From Collinsella sp. (GTDB lineage Bacteria > Actinomycetota > Coriobacteriia > Coriobacteriales > Coriobacteriaceae), in the NCBI GenBank assembly GCA_019419545.1, contig DXZT01000035.1, forward strand, positions 9,195 through 73,194: DNA of 64,000 nucleotides. The letters run 5' to 3'. The number at the start of each line of letters is the position of its first letter. Within the stretch, counting starts at the first letter, position 1. The position numbers and the translations under genes were made by a program. The notes below the pieces were generated by a model, which did not search any database, had not been told where the DNA came from, and worked only from the letters and a program-made list of their open reading frames with translations. This document shows, one piece after another, positions 17,464 to 25,963 of this stretch.

Positions 17464-18348
17464 TTACGCGAGCGCCCTTCTTGCCAGCTCGGCCGCGCCG
17501 AGGATTCCTTGGTCGCCGCCGCAGCCCGGGGCGCAGATGTAGCTCTCCATGTCCTTAAGCTCGGCGGTCTGGATGTAGCCACCTAGATATTCGAGGGTCT
17601 TCTTGCGGACGATGCCGTAGAGCTGCTCCTGGTGCATCACGCCGCCGCCGAGGACGATGCGGCGAGGCGAGTACATGAGCACGAGGTTCGCGCACATCTG
17701 CCCCAGATAATCCCCTTCGAGCGCCCACACCTCATCGTTGTCCGCGAGCTCAGCCGCGGGCTTTCCCCAGCGCGCGGCGATGGCGGGGCCGGAGGCGAGG
17801 CCCTCGAGACAGCTCGCGTGGCTCGGGCAGACGCAGCGTCCCTCCTCGGTGGGACGGGTCCTTACCAGCATGTGGCCGGCCTCGGGGTGCAGCATGCCGT
17901 GAAGGAGCCTGCCCGCGCACATGACGCCCGCGCCCACGCCGGTGCCGATGGTCACGTAGACGGCGTCCTCGAGCCCCTTGCAGCAGCCGAAGACCACTTC
18001 GCCGAGGCAGGCAACGTTCACGTCCGTGTCGTAGGCCACCGGAATCCCGAGGGCGTCGGCGAACGCGGCGCGAAGACCATAGCCTCGCCACGCGAGCTTG
18101 GGCGTCTGGAGGATGGAGCCGTAGCGCTCGTCGTTGGGGTCGACGCAGGTCGGGCCGAAGGCGCCGATGCCCAACGCGTCCACATCGCGGGCAGTGAACC
18201 ACTCGATCATCTGCGGGACGGTCTCGACGGGCGTAAGCGTCGGGGTCTCTATACGGTCGAGGACCTCGCCGTCGCCGGACACCACGGAACAGACCATCTT
18301 GGTCCCGCCGGCCTCGAGGGCGCCGAGCCTCATTTGCTTTTCGCCCAT
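17464..18348 (-). CDS. ROK-family sugar kinase, probably fructokinase
   Basis: A 294-residue cytoplasmic kinase. The ATP-binding start EAGGTKMVC is the fructokinase variant of DxGGTK; IGTGVGAGVM is the second phosphate loop, and HPEAGHM followed by a CxC...C set gives the ROK zinc site. The catalytic Asp is in AYDTDVNVA. The ATG at 18348 follows AAGGAGG with ideal spacing. It is the last gene of the PTS operon, 79 bp after the GH172-like gene, and probably phosphorylates a free hexose (fructose or similar) released by that enzyme. Mannose or glucose kinases of the same family cannot be excluded. Confidence 0.9.
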   Translation of the reverse strand: MGEKQMRLGALEAGGTKMVCSVVSGDGEVLDRIETPTLTPVETVPQMIEWFTARDVDALGIGAFGPTCVDPNDERYGSILQTPKLAWRGYGLRAAFADALGIPVAYDTDVNVACLGEVVFGCCKGLEDAVYVTIGTGVGAGVMCAGRLLHGMLHPEAGHMLVRTRPTEEGRCVCPSHASCLEGLASGPAIAARWGKPAAELADNDEVWALEGDYLGQMCANLVLMYSPRRIVLGGGVMHQEQLYGIVRKKTLEYLGGYIQTAELKDMESYICAPGCGGDQGILGAAELARRALA

Positions 18349-18427
18349 GTGATCCTCCTTGCAAAGGGACGCCCGCGGTCATGGTCAATCGCGGACGCCC
18401 ATAACGTTGGCTTGTTTCGAGGCGACC

Positions 18428-19552
18428 CTACCTGGGCACGCGGTCCTGCCTCGCGGCAAACGGGGCGAGCACGGCGTGCGGCTCGCTTTGGTACCAGTAG
18501 GCGACGGTGGAGATGTCGTCCTCGCGCTCGTAGAGCTTGATGTCGTCGTTGCCGAGGTCCTGGAACGTCACGCGCAGGTCCTCCTTGAACGAGATCGGGT
18601 CGGGAAGGTGCCACCTGTAGAGGCCGTGCCTGGGCAGCGCGTCGTCGTTAGTCGCGAGCATCGGATTCGGGTTCGGCTTGCCCGCGCTGAAGCGGTCGCG
18701 CGTGGCGTCGCGCGTCGAGCGGTACGGGTAGCCGGCGAACAGCGTGTTGAAGCACTGCGCCTCGGGCAGCGCGTGGGGCGGCCTGTCGAGGAAGGCCCAG
18801 GCACCGCCGAAGTAGTCCTCGGCTCCCGTCGAGGTGACCGTGGGGAACTCCTCGTCGCCGTCGAGGAAGAACTTCATCTCGCCCTCGCCCCACCAATAGC
18901 GCTCCAGGGCGCACAGGGCCATGTAGGTGCCGACGTAGTAGCCCTTGCCGCGCACGCCGTCGAGCACGGTGTAGTCGACGCCCCTGCGGGTGCTGCGCTC
19001 GCGGTTAAAGCGGGCGTGGAAGTACATGGCGTCGTCCGGCACGTCGGTGAGCGCGTAGTTGAACGTGTAGAAGATGTACTTAATGAACCCGGGGTGCTCG
19101 CTCGTAAGCGTGACCTTGGCGTGCTTCCTGAAGGGCATCTCGAAGTAGCAGTTCATGCCGCCCGTCGGGTTCACGCAGATGGGCATCGAGTTGACGATGG
19201 CGCGCTCACCGAAGCCGTTGCAGAAGAAGTCGCCGACAGGGCACTCGACCGAGGGGGTCTCCTCGTCGTCCCAGTAGAAGCGCAGCACGAGGTCACGCAT
19301 GACGAAGCTGCCAGCGGCGGTCTTGTCGGGGACGGTCATCCAGATGTGGCGGATGATGCCGGGGCCCTCGATGTCCGCGAGCGTGATGGTCTCGCCGGAC
19401 TCAAGGGGCACGCAGCACGAGCCCTTGCGGCCGACGCCGAGGTGGCTGGCCGACATGGCGGCGCGGCCCTTCTCGCCCGTGATGTTCTCGGGGGTGATGG
19501 CGCGGCTTTCCTCACCGCCGTGCATCCACACGTCCTTAAGGAACTCTCTCAT
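18428..19552 (-). CDS. DUF2961/GH172-family glycoside hydrolase
   Basis: A 374-residue protein with the DUF2961 fold signatures: ISPENITGEKG-type start (here AITPENITGEKG), IEGPGIIRHIWMT at about 61-73, CPVGDFFCNGFGE at 104-116, the acidic WGEGEMKFFLDG at 221-232 and STGAEDYFGGAW at 241-252. Glu in these last two motifs are the expected catalytic pair. GH172 founders act on fructose-containing sugars (alpha-fructofuranosidase or difructose anhydride enzymes) or arabinofuranosides. There is no signal peptide, so it acts inside the cell on imported material. Its partners, a mannose-family PTS and a ROK kinase, fit intracellular cleavage of an imported fructoside. The specific linkage is inferred only. 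Confidence 0.88.
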   Translation of the reverse strand: MREFLKDVWMHGGEESRAITPENITGEKGRAAMSASHLGVGRKGSCCVPLESGETITLADIEGPGIIRHIWMTVPDKTAAGSFVMRDLVLRFYWDDEETPSVECPVGDFFCNGFGERAIVNSMPICVNPTGGMNCYFEMPFRKHAKVTLTSEHPGFIKYIFYTFNYALTDVPDDAMYFHARFNRERSTRRGVDYTVLDGVRGKGYYVGTYMALCALERYWWGEGEMKFFLDGDEEFPTVTSTGAEDYFGGAWAFLDRPPHALPEAQCFNTLFAGYPYRSTRDATRDRFSAGKPNPNPMLATNDDALPRHGLYRWHLPDPISFKEDLRVTFQDLGNDDIKLYEREDDISTVAYWYQSEPHAVLAPFAARQDRVPR

Positions 19553-19564
19553 CGTCGACCTCCT

Positions 19565-19963
19565 CTATTCGTCGTCGTCGCACTCGGCGGAACTGGCACC
19601 GTTCACGTAGATGATCTGCTGGCGCGCCTCGTTGACGAGGGCGTCGAAGTCGAGTTTCTCGTCGGGGCGCGCGAGCGCGACCGTCATGGCGAGCGGGAGG
19701 TTGACACCCGCGATCACGTGGATCCGGTCGGAGGCGAAGCGGGAAAAGCGCTGGTTCACGCTGCCGCCGTACGCGTCGGTGAGGACGACGACCTCGTCAG
19801 TGCCCGAAAGAGCCGCCTCGACCGCCGCGTCGAGCCCCTCGCCGTTGTCGTTCACGTAGGCGCACACGGCGTTGACGGCGTCGCCCTTACCCGTAAGGAA
19901 CTCGAGGGTGTCCTTGAAGCCCTGGGCGAGAAGGGAATGGCTCGCCACAACTATCTTTCTCAT
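19565..19963 (-). CDS. PTS mannose/fructose/sorbose-family EIIA
   Basis: A 132-residue cytoplasmic EIIA. The phospho-accepting residue is His9 in VVASHSLLAQGF, followed by the family's DAYGGSVNQRF loop and the GVNLPLAM strand. It passes phosphate from HPr to EIIB. It is unusual in being encoded after EIID rather than first, and its acidic tail (ECDDDE) is short. The gap to EIID is 26 bp and to the GH172 gene 12 bp, so the operon is tight. Confidence 0.93.
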   Translation of the reverse strand: MRKIVVASHSLLAQGFKDTLEFLTGKGDAVNAVCAYVNDNGEGLDAAVEAALSGTDEVVVLTDAYGGSVNQRFSRFASDRIHVIAGVNLPLAMTVALARPDEKLDFDALVNEARQQIIYVNGASSAECDDDE

Positions 19964-19989
19964 TGATTCACCAATCTCTTGGGTCGAAG

Positions 19990-20823
19990 CTAGGCGAGGA
20001 TGCCGGCGGCGGAGGCGACCATCGCGAGGACGATCACCACGAGGATGAGGGCCGTCATGCTCGCGTTCTTCTTGGTAAGAAGGTAATACGCGCTTCCCGT
20101 GATGGCGGCGGGGATCATGGCAGGCAGGATCTTGTCGAGCAGCGGCTGAATCTCCATCGCGACGTCGCCGAAGCTGAAGCTAATCGGGCAGGTGACGCCG
20201 ATGACCGAGGCGATGAGGCAGCCGACCACGGTGAGGCCGAGCACGGAGGCGGCGGCAGTGAGGTTGGGAAGCTTCTCGCTGAAGTCGGTGACGAGCTTCA
20301 CGCCCTGCTTGTAGCCGAACTCGAGGGCGTGCATGCGGACCCAGAAGATGGCCAGGATGAGCGCGAACCAGATGCCGGCTCCCACGGGGTTGCCCTCGAT
20401 GGCCATGTAGGCGGCGATGGAGCCCATGATGGTCGGGATCATGGTCATGAGCAGGGAGTCGCCGACGCCGGCGAGCGGTCCCATGGTGCCGATCTTCAGG
20501 TCTTGGACGGCGTCCGCCGCCGCTAGGCCGTCGCGCTCCTCCATGGCCACGCAGGCGCCAAGAATGATGGCGGCGAGCCAAGGCTGGGTGTTGTAGTAGC
20601 GGAAGTGGTTGTTGAGCGCTTGCTTATAGTCCTCGTCGTTCGTGTAGATCTTCCTCAGGACCGGCAAGAGGGCGTAGGCGACTGAGGCGCCCTGCTGGGT
20701 CTGGTAGTTGAAGGTGCACACGCTCATGAGCCAGCGCCAGTTCGCGTTGCGCAGGTCCTTCTTGGTGACCTTGTAGCCGGAGGGCTTGCCCTCGGCGACG
20801 GCGGTGATGTTCTCGTTTTCCAT
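19990..20823 (-). CDS. PTS mannose-family EIID
   Basis: A 277-residue membrane component, matching the length of ManZ/LevG. It starts with a cytoplasmic arm (TKKDLRNANWRW), then has the EIID hallmark FNYQTQQGASVAYALLP, the FRYYNTQP motif and the GPLAGVGDSL signature near residue 115-125, with hydrophobic segments towards the C-terminus. It forms the translocation complex with EIIC, which lies 2 bp upstream. Confidence 0.95.
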   Translation of the reverse strand: MENENITAVAEGKPSGYKVTKKDLRNANWRWLMSVCTFNYQTQQGASVAYALLPVLRKIYTNDEDYKQALNNHFRYYNTQPWLAAIILGACVAMEERDGLAAADAVQDLKIGTMGPLAGVGDSLLMTMIPTIMGSIAAYMAIEGNPVGAGIWFALILAIFWVRMHALEFGYKQGVKLVTDFSEKLPNLTAAASVLGLTVVGCLIASVIGVTCPISFSFGDVAMEIQPLLDKILPAMIPAAITGSAYYLLTKKNASMTALILVVIVLAMVASAAGILA

Positions 20824-20825
20824 GG

Positions 20826-21611
20826 TTACTCATCCTCTCCGATGAAGGCGTCTGCGGAAGCGTGGGCGGCGAGCTCGGTGTCCCTCTCGGCACGCTGGTA
20901 GAACGCAATCGCGAGGGCAACGCCGACGATGGCGGCGCCGATGATGGGCACGTTCAGGAAGGCCGAGAGGAAGAAGCCGGCGAGCAGGTACTGGAAGTAC
21001 TTGGCGGTTGGCATGTAGCGGAGCAGCATGGCGATACCGACGGCCGGGAGCATCTTGCCGGCGAGGGTGAGGCCGGAGAGGAACCACTGGGGCATGACCT
21101 CGAGGAGCCAGTTGACGGCGGGCTGGCCGAGCGTCACGGAGACAAAGACGGGCAGGGCGGCGCACAGGCCGAAGAGCGCGGGGCAGACCCACAGGATGGC
21201 GTTCATCTGATTGAACTTACCCTCGTTGCAGAACTTCTGGGACTTCTCGACGACAAAGCCGTTGAGGATCTTGGCGACGACGTCGAGCTGGATGCCGAGC
21301 ATGCCGACCGGCAGGCCGATGGCGAGGCCCGTGTCGGAGCCCAGGGTCACGCCGTAGGCGGTGGCGATGATGGCCATCGTGCCGTAGTCGGGAATGGAGG
21401 AGCCGCCGAAGCCCGCGACGCCGAGCTGCATGAGCTGAATGGTGCCGCCGATGACAAGGCCGGTCTTCCAGTCGCCCATGACGACTCCGGTGATGAGGCC
21501 CCAGAAAACGGCGTAATTGACGAAGATCATCGGGATGCCGTAGTAGTCCACGTGCTTGATGAAGGCCAGCAGGGTCAAAAGGACGACCTGCAGGATAGTG
21601 AAGTTGACCAT
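20826..21611 (-). CDS. PTS mannose-family EIIC
   Basis: A 261-residue membrane permease component with several hydrophobic helices and the family's GLITGVVMGDWKTGLVIGG and QLMQLGVAGFGGSSIPDYG motifs near residues 38-75. It binds sugar together with EIID. It follows EIIB by 9 bp. Confidence 0.95.
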   Translation of the reverse strand: MVNFTILQVVLLTLLAFIKHVDYYGIPMIFVNYAVFWGLITGVVMGDWKTGLVIGGTIQLMQLGVAGFGGSSIPDYGTMAIIATAYGVTLGSDTGLAIGLPVGMLGIQLDVVAKILNGFVVEKSQKFCNEGKFNQMNAILWVCPALFGLCAALPVFVSVTLGQPAVNWLLEVMPQWFLSGLTLAGKMLPAVGIAMLLRYMPTAKYFQYLLAGFFLSAFLNVPIIGAAIVGVALAIAFYQRAERDTELAAHASADAFIGEDE

Positions 21612-21620
21612 ATTTCCCCC

Positions 21621-22094
21621 TTAGATGAGGTCTGCGACGGAGACGGGCTTGTCGGCGGGCACGAACTGGGCCGTCACCTTGACGCCACGGGCGATGAGCG
21701 CCTTGTAGCTCTGGACGTTCTCGGCGGAGGCGTAGGCGCGCTGGGTGAGCTGGATGCCGTCCTCCTTGACGAGCGAGCCGCCGACGACCAGCGACGGGAG
21801 CTCGACGCCCGACTCGACCAGGCGAAGCATCGTCTCGGGCTCCTTGGCGATGACGAAGACCTTCTCGCGGTCGTACTTGCCCGCGGCGAAGTTCTTGAGC
21901 GCGGTCTGCTCGGAGATGATCGAAACGGCCATGCCCGCGGGGCGCGCCATCCTCATGGTGGACTTCAGGACCTCGTCGCCGGCGACCTTGTCGTCGATGA
22001 CCATGACTCGGGTCGCGCCCGACACCGGGGCCCACTGCGTCACGATGATGCCGTGAAGCAGGCGATTGTCGATTCGTGCCATAACAACACTCAT
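21621..22094 (-). CDS. PTS mannose-family EIIB
   Basis: A 157-residue cytoplasmic EIIB. The phosphorylated residue is His14 in RIDNRLLHGIIVTQW, the hallmark of this family, and IDDKVA and the FAAGKYDREKVFVI stretch match LevE/ManX-B. ATG 22094 follows AGGAGC; the in-frame extension upstream was rejected because it lacks similarity. It is the first PTS gene, 123 bp after the LevR-like regulator gene, and that gap should hold the operon promoter. I found no sigma-54 type -24/-12 element there. Confidence 0.94.
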   Translation of the reverse strand: MSVVMARIDNRLLHGIIVTQWAPVSGATRVMVIDDKVAGDEVLKSTMRMARPAGMAVSIISEQTALKNFAAGKYDREKVFVIAKEPETMLRLVESGVELPSLVVGGSLVKEDGIQLTQRAYASAENVQSYKALIARGVKVTAQFVPADKPVSVADLI

Positions 22095-22217
22095 GTTTGC
22101 TCCTATCAAATGAAGTTTTGCGTTCGGTACTGCCTCGGCGCTATCCGGATTCGCGCCGGGCAAGGGGTTATCGGATTATTGAGGACGCGCGGTCAGCTTG
22201 CGGCGGCGCGGGGAAGG

Positions 22218-24959
22218 TCACTCGTCGAGCAGGAGGTCCGAGGAGCCGAGGCGCTCTTCTCGCGCCGGGGCGGCGCTCACGCTTATGTAGTCGAAGACAT
22301 ATGCGATCTCGCTTACGGGAACCTCTACGCGATAGCGCGTCGAGATGCTCGAGAAGCTCTGCCTGAAGGACTCGATGAAATCGGCGCGTTCCTCCTCGAA
22401 GCGGTCCTGGCCAACGTAGGTCTCAATGGGGTTTCTGGTAACAAGGCGCTCGACGAGACAGCAGAGGTGAACGTAGAGCCCAATGATGGCGTTGCTGCCG
22501 ATCTTCTCGCCTGTCCTGCGCTGAAGCTCGTGCACGGCGCTCTCGATCTCATGGAATAGCCGCTCCGGGTCGAGGATGGTGATGGAGCGGATGACGTTCT
22601 GCAGCGTCATGTTCGAGAGCAGCTTCTCGTGGAAAGAAGAGAGCTCGGAAGCGTCAAGCCACCTGCCGAACACGGCATCAACCTTAGAGGCGGACGCCGT
22701 CGACATGATGTCCTCGAGGGCGACGAAGGGGACGGAGGCGACCCCGGGGTCTCCCGTGCCGATGACGGCGCAGACGCGGTGCTCGGAGAAAACGGCGTCG
22801 TTCGACCCGTTCGCGACGAGCTGCTTGAAGGGCCTCGTGAGCAGGCGCGCGCCTATGGTGCGCGGGAGGCTCTGCGAGACGAGCTGGCGTATCCTCTCCG
22901 CGGCGTCGACCCCGGACTCGGAGCAGAAGACGATGGCGTCCTCACGGTTGACGCGCTCGATCACCTTGCAGTGCGTCACGCACGCGGCGGTCGCATCGCC
23001 AAGAACCTCGGCGATGGACTTGCCGCCGAGCAGCCCGACCCCGATCTCGAGCGCAAGACCGGTAGAGACGTTGTTCACCACGCCGATAGTGGAGTCGGTA
23101 ACATTCTCGAGGGCCTTATAGGCCTCCTCCAAGGAGCCCATGTCGACGAGGAACACGACCCCGGTGCAGTAGGAATGGCGGTCGACGAGGCGCTGGAGCG
23201 GACCGACGATGTCCTTCAGCTGCTGGTCGTAGGGCATGTCGACAGCCTCGTACACATGCATGCCGAGCATACGGTTCGCCGCGTCGGCGATGCTCGTCGC
23301 CGTTGAGTAGCCGTGGGACAAGATGACGCAGAGCGTCCGAAGGGCCTTCGCATCGCGAGACTCCGATGCGACGCACAGCGTCAGAAGCGTCTTCGTGAAG
23401 TGATCGAGCGAGATTCCCAGCGCCCCTTCCACGTCTGCGGCGACCTGATCGGAGACACTCGAGGCAAACGGCAATTCGGAGGTCACGGCACCGAGGAGAT
23501 GGGAGATTTGCTCCGCACAGGCAGACTTTCGCTTAGCCAGGCCGATACCCGGCCACAACTGCAGGCAAATCTCCTGGGCCAGTAGAAAAGCGACCTTCCT
23601 CGAAAGCTCGATGCCATAAGAAGAGCCTGCGTCGGCAAGGACCGCGCCCACGACGCGCTCGAAGGCGCGCGACCTCGAGGAGGCGACGCCGTGGTCGAAG
23701 ATCAAGTGATCCTCAACGCCGCGCACAGCGGAGACAGCTTGCGAGACAAGCTCGGAGACAGAGAGCTCCCCGGCGCAGAATCGCTCATCGAGGGAGCACA
23801 GGGCATCGAGCGCCTGCTCGACCGGCCCTGTGCTCTCGGCGGCATCCAGAGACGCGTCGATCAGAACGCCATCGTCGGGCTGTTGATCGATCTGCGCGGA
23901 GGAGAGGAGCCCGCTGGGAAGAAGATACGGGCGAACGACGACGTAGTCGCCCTCGCGATTGAGGAACGCTTTGGCACAGCAGTTCGTCACGCAGGCGCGC
24001 AAGCCGGCGATGTTATCGGAAAAGTCCGCGTTCACGAGGCAACGGTATGCGCCGCGGCTGATCTTCACATCAGAACCGATTCGGCACCCCTCGCTGCGCA
24101 GGAAGCTCAAGATGAGATCCTCGCGCTCCTCGGGGGTCCGCTCCTTGAGTGAGGGGACGCGGGCACAGATGGGCATTTTGCTGTAGGCCGAGGAAACCTT
24201 CAGGTCATCGGCGGAAAGCGTCGTCGAAAGAACGAGGCGAGCGCGCGGCGCATCCTGGGAGGCATCGAGCCCGAGGGCCGTCGCAAGGCAGTGCTCCATC
24301 GCAGAGGGAGAGAGTGCCTCGATGCCGTTGACAAAGACCACACCCCCGCGCGCTTTCGCGATCGACTCGTCAAGAAGCCCGTTGAACGAGGCGGCGTCCG
24401 GGACCCCGGCGCAGTCGATGCGCACATAGGAGGAGTCGCGGGACAGCAAGCCCTGGTTCTTGCCGTACTCGTACACAAGGCGAGAAAGGAAAGACTTACC
24501 GACACCCACGCCGCCGCTCAAGAGGATGGGCAGGCCAAACGGAGGGTACTGAACCGCAGCCTTGCACTGCTCGACAACGGAGCTGAGGCTCATGTCGAAG
24601 CCCACGGCACGCGCGAAGTCGCGGTGATCGGCGATTCCCGTCGCCTGGATGAGGTCGGCGAGCGAGGCGTACTCGCTTGCAGAGAGCTTTACCTGAAAGC
24701 GCTTCTGGAACGCGCGGCGATGAAAATAACGGACAGGCCTGCCCGCCACCTTAACCACAAGACCGGCGCGAACAAGGTCGTTGAGGTACTGGCTCGCCAG
24801 GCTCCTGGAGATGATGAGCGTCTCGGCGATGTCGGAGGTGGACAGACGGGCAAGGTCGTCGAGCGAGACGGCAGAGGTGAGGGCCTCGAGATGCTCGAGA
24901 ATCCTGTCCCTCATGTCGACGGGTTTCTTTGCCAAGCTGTCCTGTGTGGTCTTGTCCAT
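22218..24959 (-). CDS. LevR-type PTS-regulated activator with degenerate AAA+ motifs
   Basis: A 913-residue regulator. Residues 20-80 hold a winged helix; 130-340 form an AAA+ domain with intact Walker A (GGVGVGKS, 149-156); 480-530 resemble a PRD; 540-650 are EIIA-Man-like with His549 in VILSHGYST; and a second PRD-like region lies near 800-860 (GLYVHLCCLVERL). This is the LevR order. However, the GAFTGA loop that contacts sigma-54 is absent: only about a dozen residues separate FNGLLDE from GGVVFV, and Walker B reads VVFVNGIE rather than an LDE type. It therefore probably activates or represses without sigma-54. ATG 24959 follows AGGAGG. It lies directly upstream of the PTS operon and should respond to PTS phosphorylation. 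Confidence 0.88.
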   Translation of the reverse strand: MDKTTQDSLAKKPVDMRDRILEHLEALTSAVSLDDLARLSTSDIAETLIISRSLASQYLNDLVRAGLVVKVAGRPVRYFHRRAFQKRFQVKLSASEYASLADLIQATGIADHRDFARAVGFDMSLSSVVEQCKAAVQYPPFGLPILLSGGVGVGKSFLSRLVYEYGKNQGLLSRDSSYVRIDCAGVPDAASFNGLLDESIAKARGGVVFVNGIEALSPSAMEHCLATALGLDASQDAPRARLVLSTTLSADDLKVSSAYSKMPICARVPSLKERTPEEREDLILSFLRSEGCRIGSDVKISRGAYRCLVNADFSDNIAGLRACVTNCCAKAFLNREGDYVVVRPYLLPSGLLSSAQIDQQPDDGVLIDASLDAAESTGPVEQALDALCSLDERFCAGELSVSELVSQAVSAVRGVEDHLIFDHGVASSRSRAFERVVGAVLADAGSSYGIELSRKVAFLLAQEICLQLWPGIGLAKRKSACAEQISHLLGAVTSELPFASSVSDQVAADVEGALGISLDHFTKTLLTLCVASESRDAKALRTLCVILSHGYSTATSIADAANRMLGMHVYEAVDMPYDQQLKDIVGPLQRLVDRHSYCTGVVFLVDMGSLEEAYKALENVTDSTIGVVNNVSTGLALEIGVGLLGGKSIAEVLGDATAACVTHCKVIERVNREDAIVFCSESGVDAAERIRQLVSQSLPRTIGARLLTRPFKQLVANGSNDAVFSEHRVCAVIGTGDPGVASVPFVALEDIMSTASASKVDAVFGRWLDASELSSFHEKLLSNMTLQNVIRSITILDPERLFHEIESAVHELQRRTGEKIGSNAIIGLYVHLCCLVERLVTRNPIETYVGQDRFEEERADFIESFRQSFSSISTRYRVEVPVSEIAYVFDYISVSAAPAREERLGSSDLLLDE

Positions 24960-24983
24960 GACTTCTTACCTCCTCGTACAAGG

Positions 24984-24989
24984 AGTATA
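24984..24989 (-). promoter_or_regulatory. Possible -10 element for the LevR-like gene
   Basis: Minus-strand TATACT stands 25 bp before the start codon, between a pyrimidine-rich tract and the RBS. No matching -35 hexamer is seen, so this may be an activator-dependent promoter. Confidence 0.35.
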
Positions 24990-25130
24990 AGGGGAGAACA
25001 GAGAACGGAAGGGGGCGCGTGGGGGAATCAACAGCTCCGAGGAAAAGTCCACCACTTGAGGGGCAGAAAACAACGGCCATTGAACATTCAGGGCCGACGC
25101 TCAACACTTCGGCTCGACACTTCGCTTTGG

Positions 25131-25178
25131 AAAGGGCCCCGGCGCGCCGGGGTCCCAACATAAAGAAGGGCCCCGGCG
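25131..25178 (-). terminator. GC-rich terminator-like hairpins after the nucleosidase fragment
   Basis: The palindrome CCCCGGCGCGCCGGGG (25137-25152) flanked by GGG/CCC is followed on the minus strand by CCCTTTCC; a similar GGGCCCCGGCGCGC stretch precedes it. It probably terminated the original mtnN transcript. Confidence 0.45.
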
Positions 25179-25186
25179 CGCAGGGC

Positions 25187-25464
25187 CTAAAGCTTAACCA
25201 TGCGCGCGGCGATGCGGGCGCAGTCGCAGGCGGCCTTCTTCTCGAAGGTGTTGTAGTCGACGACCCGGCCCTCGGCGCAGGGCTTGTCGCTGATGGCGCG
25301 CACGACGACGAGGGGCACGCCGTTGAGATAAGCGGCCTGCGCGATGGTGCAGCCCTCCATCTCGCAGCACAGGTCGCCGAAGGTCGCGAGGATTCGCTCC
25401 TTCTGTTCCGCGGGCGAGACGAACTGGTCGCCGGAGACGACGCGGCCCTTGAGGACCTTAATGT
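25187..25464 (-). pseudogene. mtnN: Truncated MTA/SAH nucleosidase (C-terminal third)
   Basis: About 91 residues survive, from DIKVLKGRVVSGDQF through CCEMEGCTIAQAAYLNGVP and VVVRAISDKPC to the stop at 25187-25189. The EMEG motif (substrate ribose-binding Met and Glu) and RAISD (catalytic Asp) identify 5'-methylthioadenosine/S-adenosylhomocysteine nucleosidase. The N-terminal two thirds, including the other catalytic Glu, are missing: the frame runs at about 25464 into insertion-sequence DNA on the other strand. It cannot be active. An intact copy would be expected elsewhere, since this enzyme recycles SAH and MTA. Confidence 0.8.
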
Positions 25465-25963
25465 CGGGGGGCGACGGCGGCCGCGGCGGCGCACGCCGCC
25501 AGCAAGGGCCGGAACGGATCGCGCAAGATCAAGGCGTCGCCCGGGAGGTCGGGCGTTACCGTCAGCCGGCGCCGCGTCTGCCGCATCATGAGGGAGAACG
25601 GACTGGCCGGCGCATACGGCAGGAAGAGGTTCAAGGTGCACCCCGGGGCGGTCAACGAGGCCGACGTGTCGAACGTCGTCGCGCGCGGCTTCGGCGGCAG
25701 GGCGCCGTGCACCCATATATGCAGCGACTTGGCCTGCGTGCGCGTCGGGGCGTCGTGGAACTACGTCTGCCTGCTCGTCGACCTCTGCAACGGGGAGATC
25801 GTCGGCCACTCCGAAGGACCGAGGAGGGACGCGCGAGCTCCGAGCCAAGCTCTTGGATTACGTGCACTGGTACAACAACTTCAGGATCCACTCGACGCTG
25901 GGCTACATGTCGCCGGTCGAGTTCAGGGAGGCGGGGCCGTCCCTCCCGGAATCGTCCAAATAA
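25465..25963 (+). mobile_element. IS3-family transposase OrfB remnant
   Basis: One frame encodes RIMRENGLAGAYGRKRFKVH, the HTH_21 arm of IS3-family OrfB, then the beginning of the integrase core (HICSDLACVRVGASWNYVCLLVDL with GEIVGHS). The frame then shifts, and only the extreme C-terminus follows (DYVHWYNNFRIHSTLGYMSP to the TAA at 25961-25963). About 100 residues of the catalytic core with the second Asp and the Glu are deleted. It is therefore dead, and it interrupts mtnN at about 25464. No clean terminal inverted repeats were identified. Confidence 0.8.

Noticed and set aside
22095..22217. Sigma-54 promoter before EIIB, expected for a LevR system
   Set aside because: No GG-N10-GC pair of the right type was found; the nearest candidate has an 11-bp spacing.
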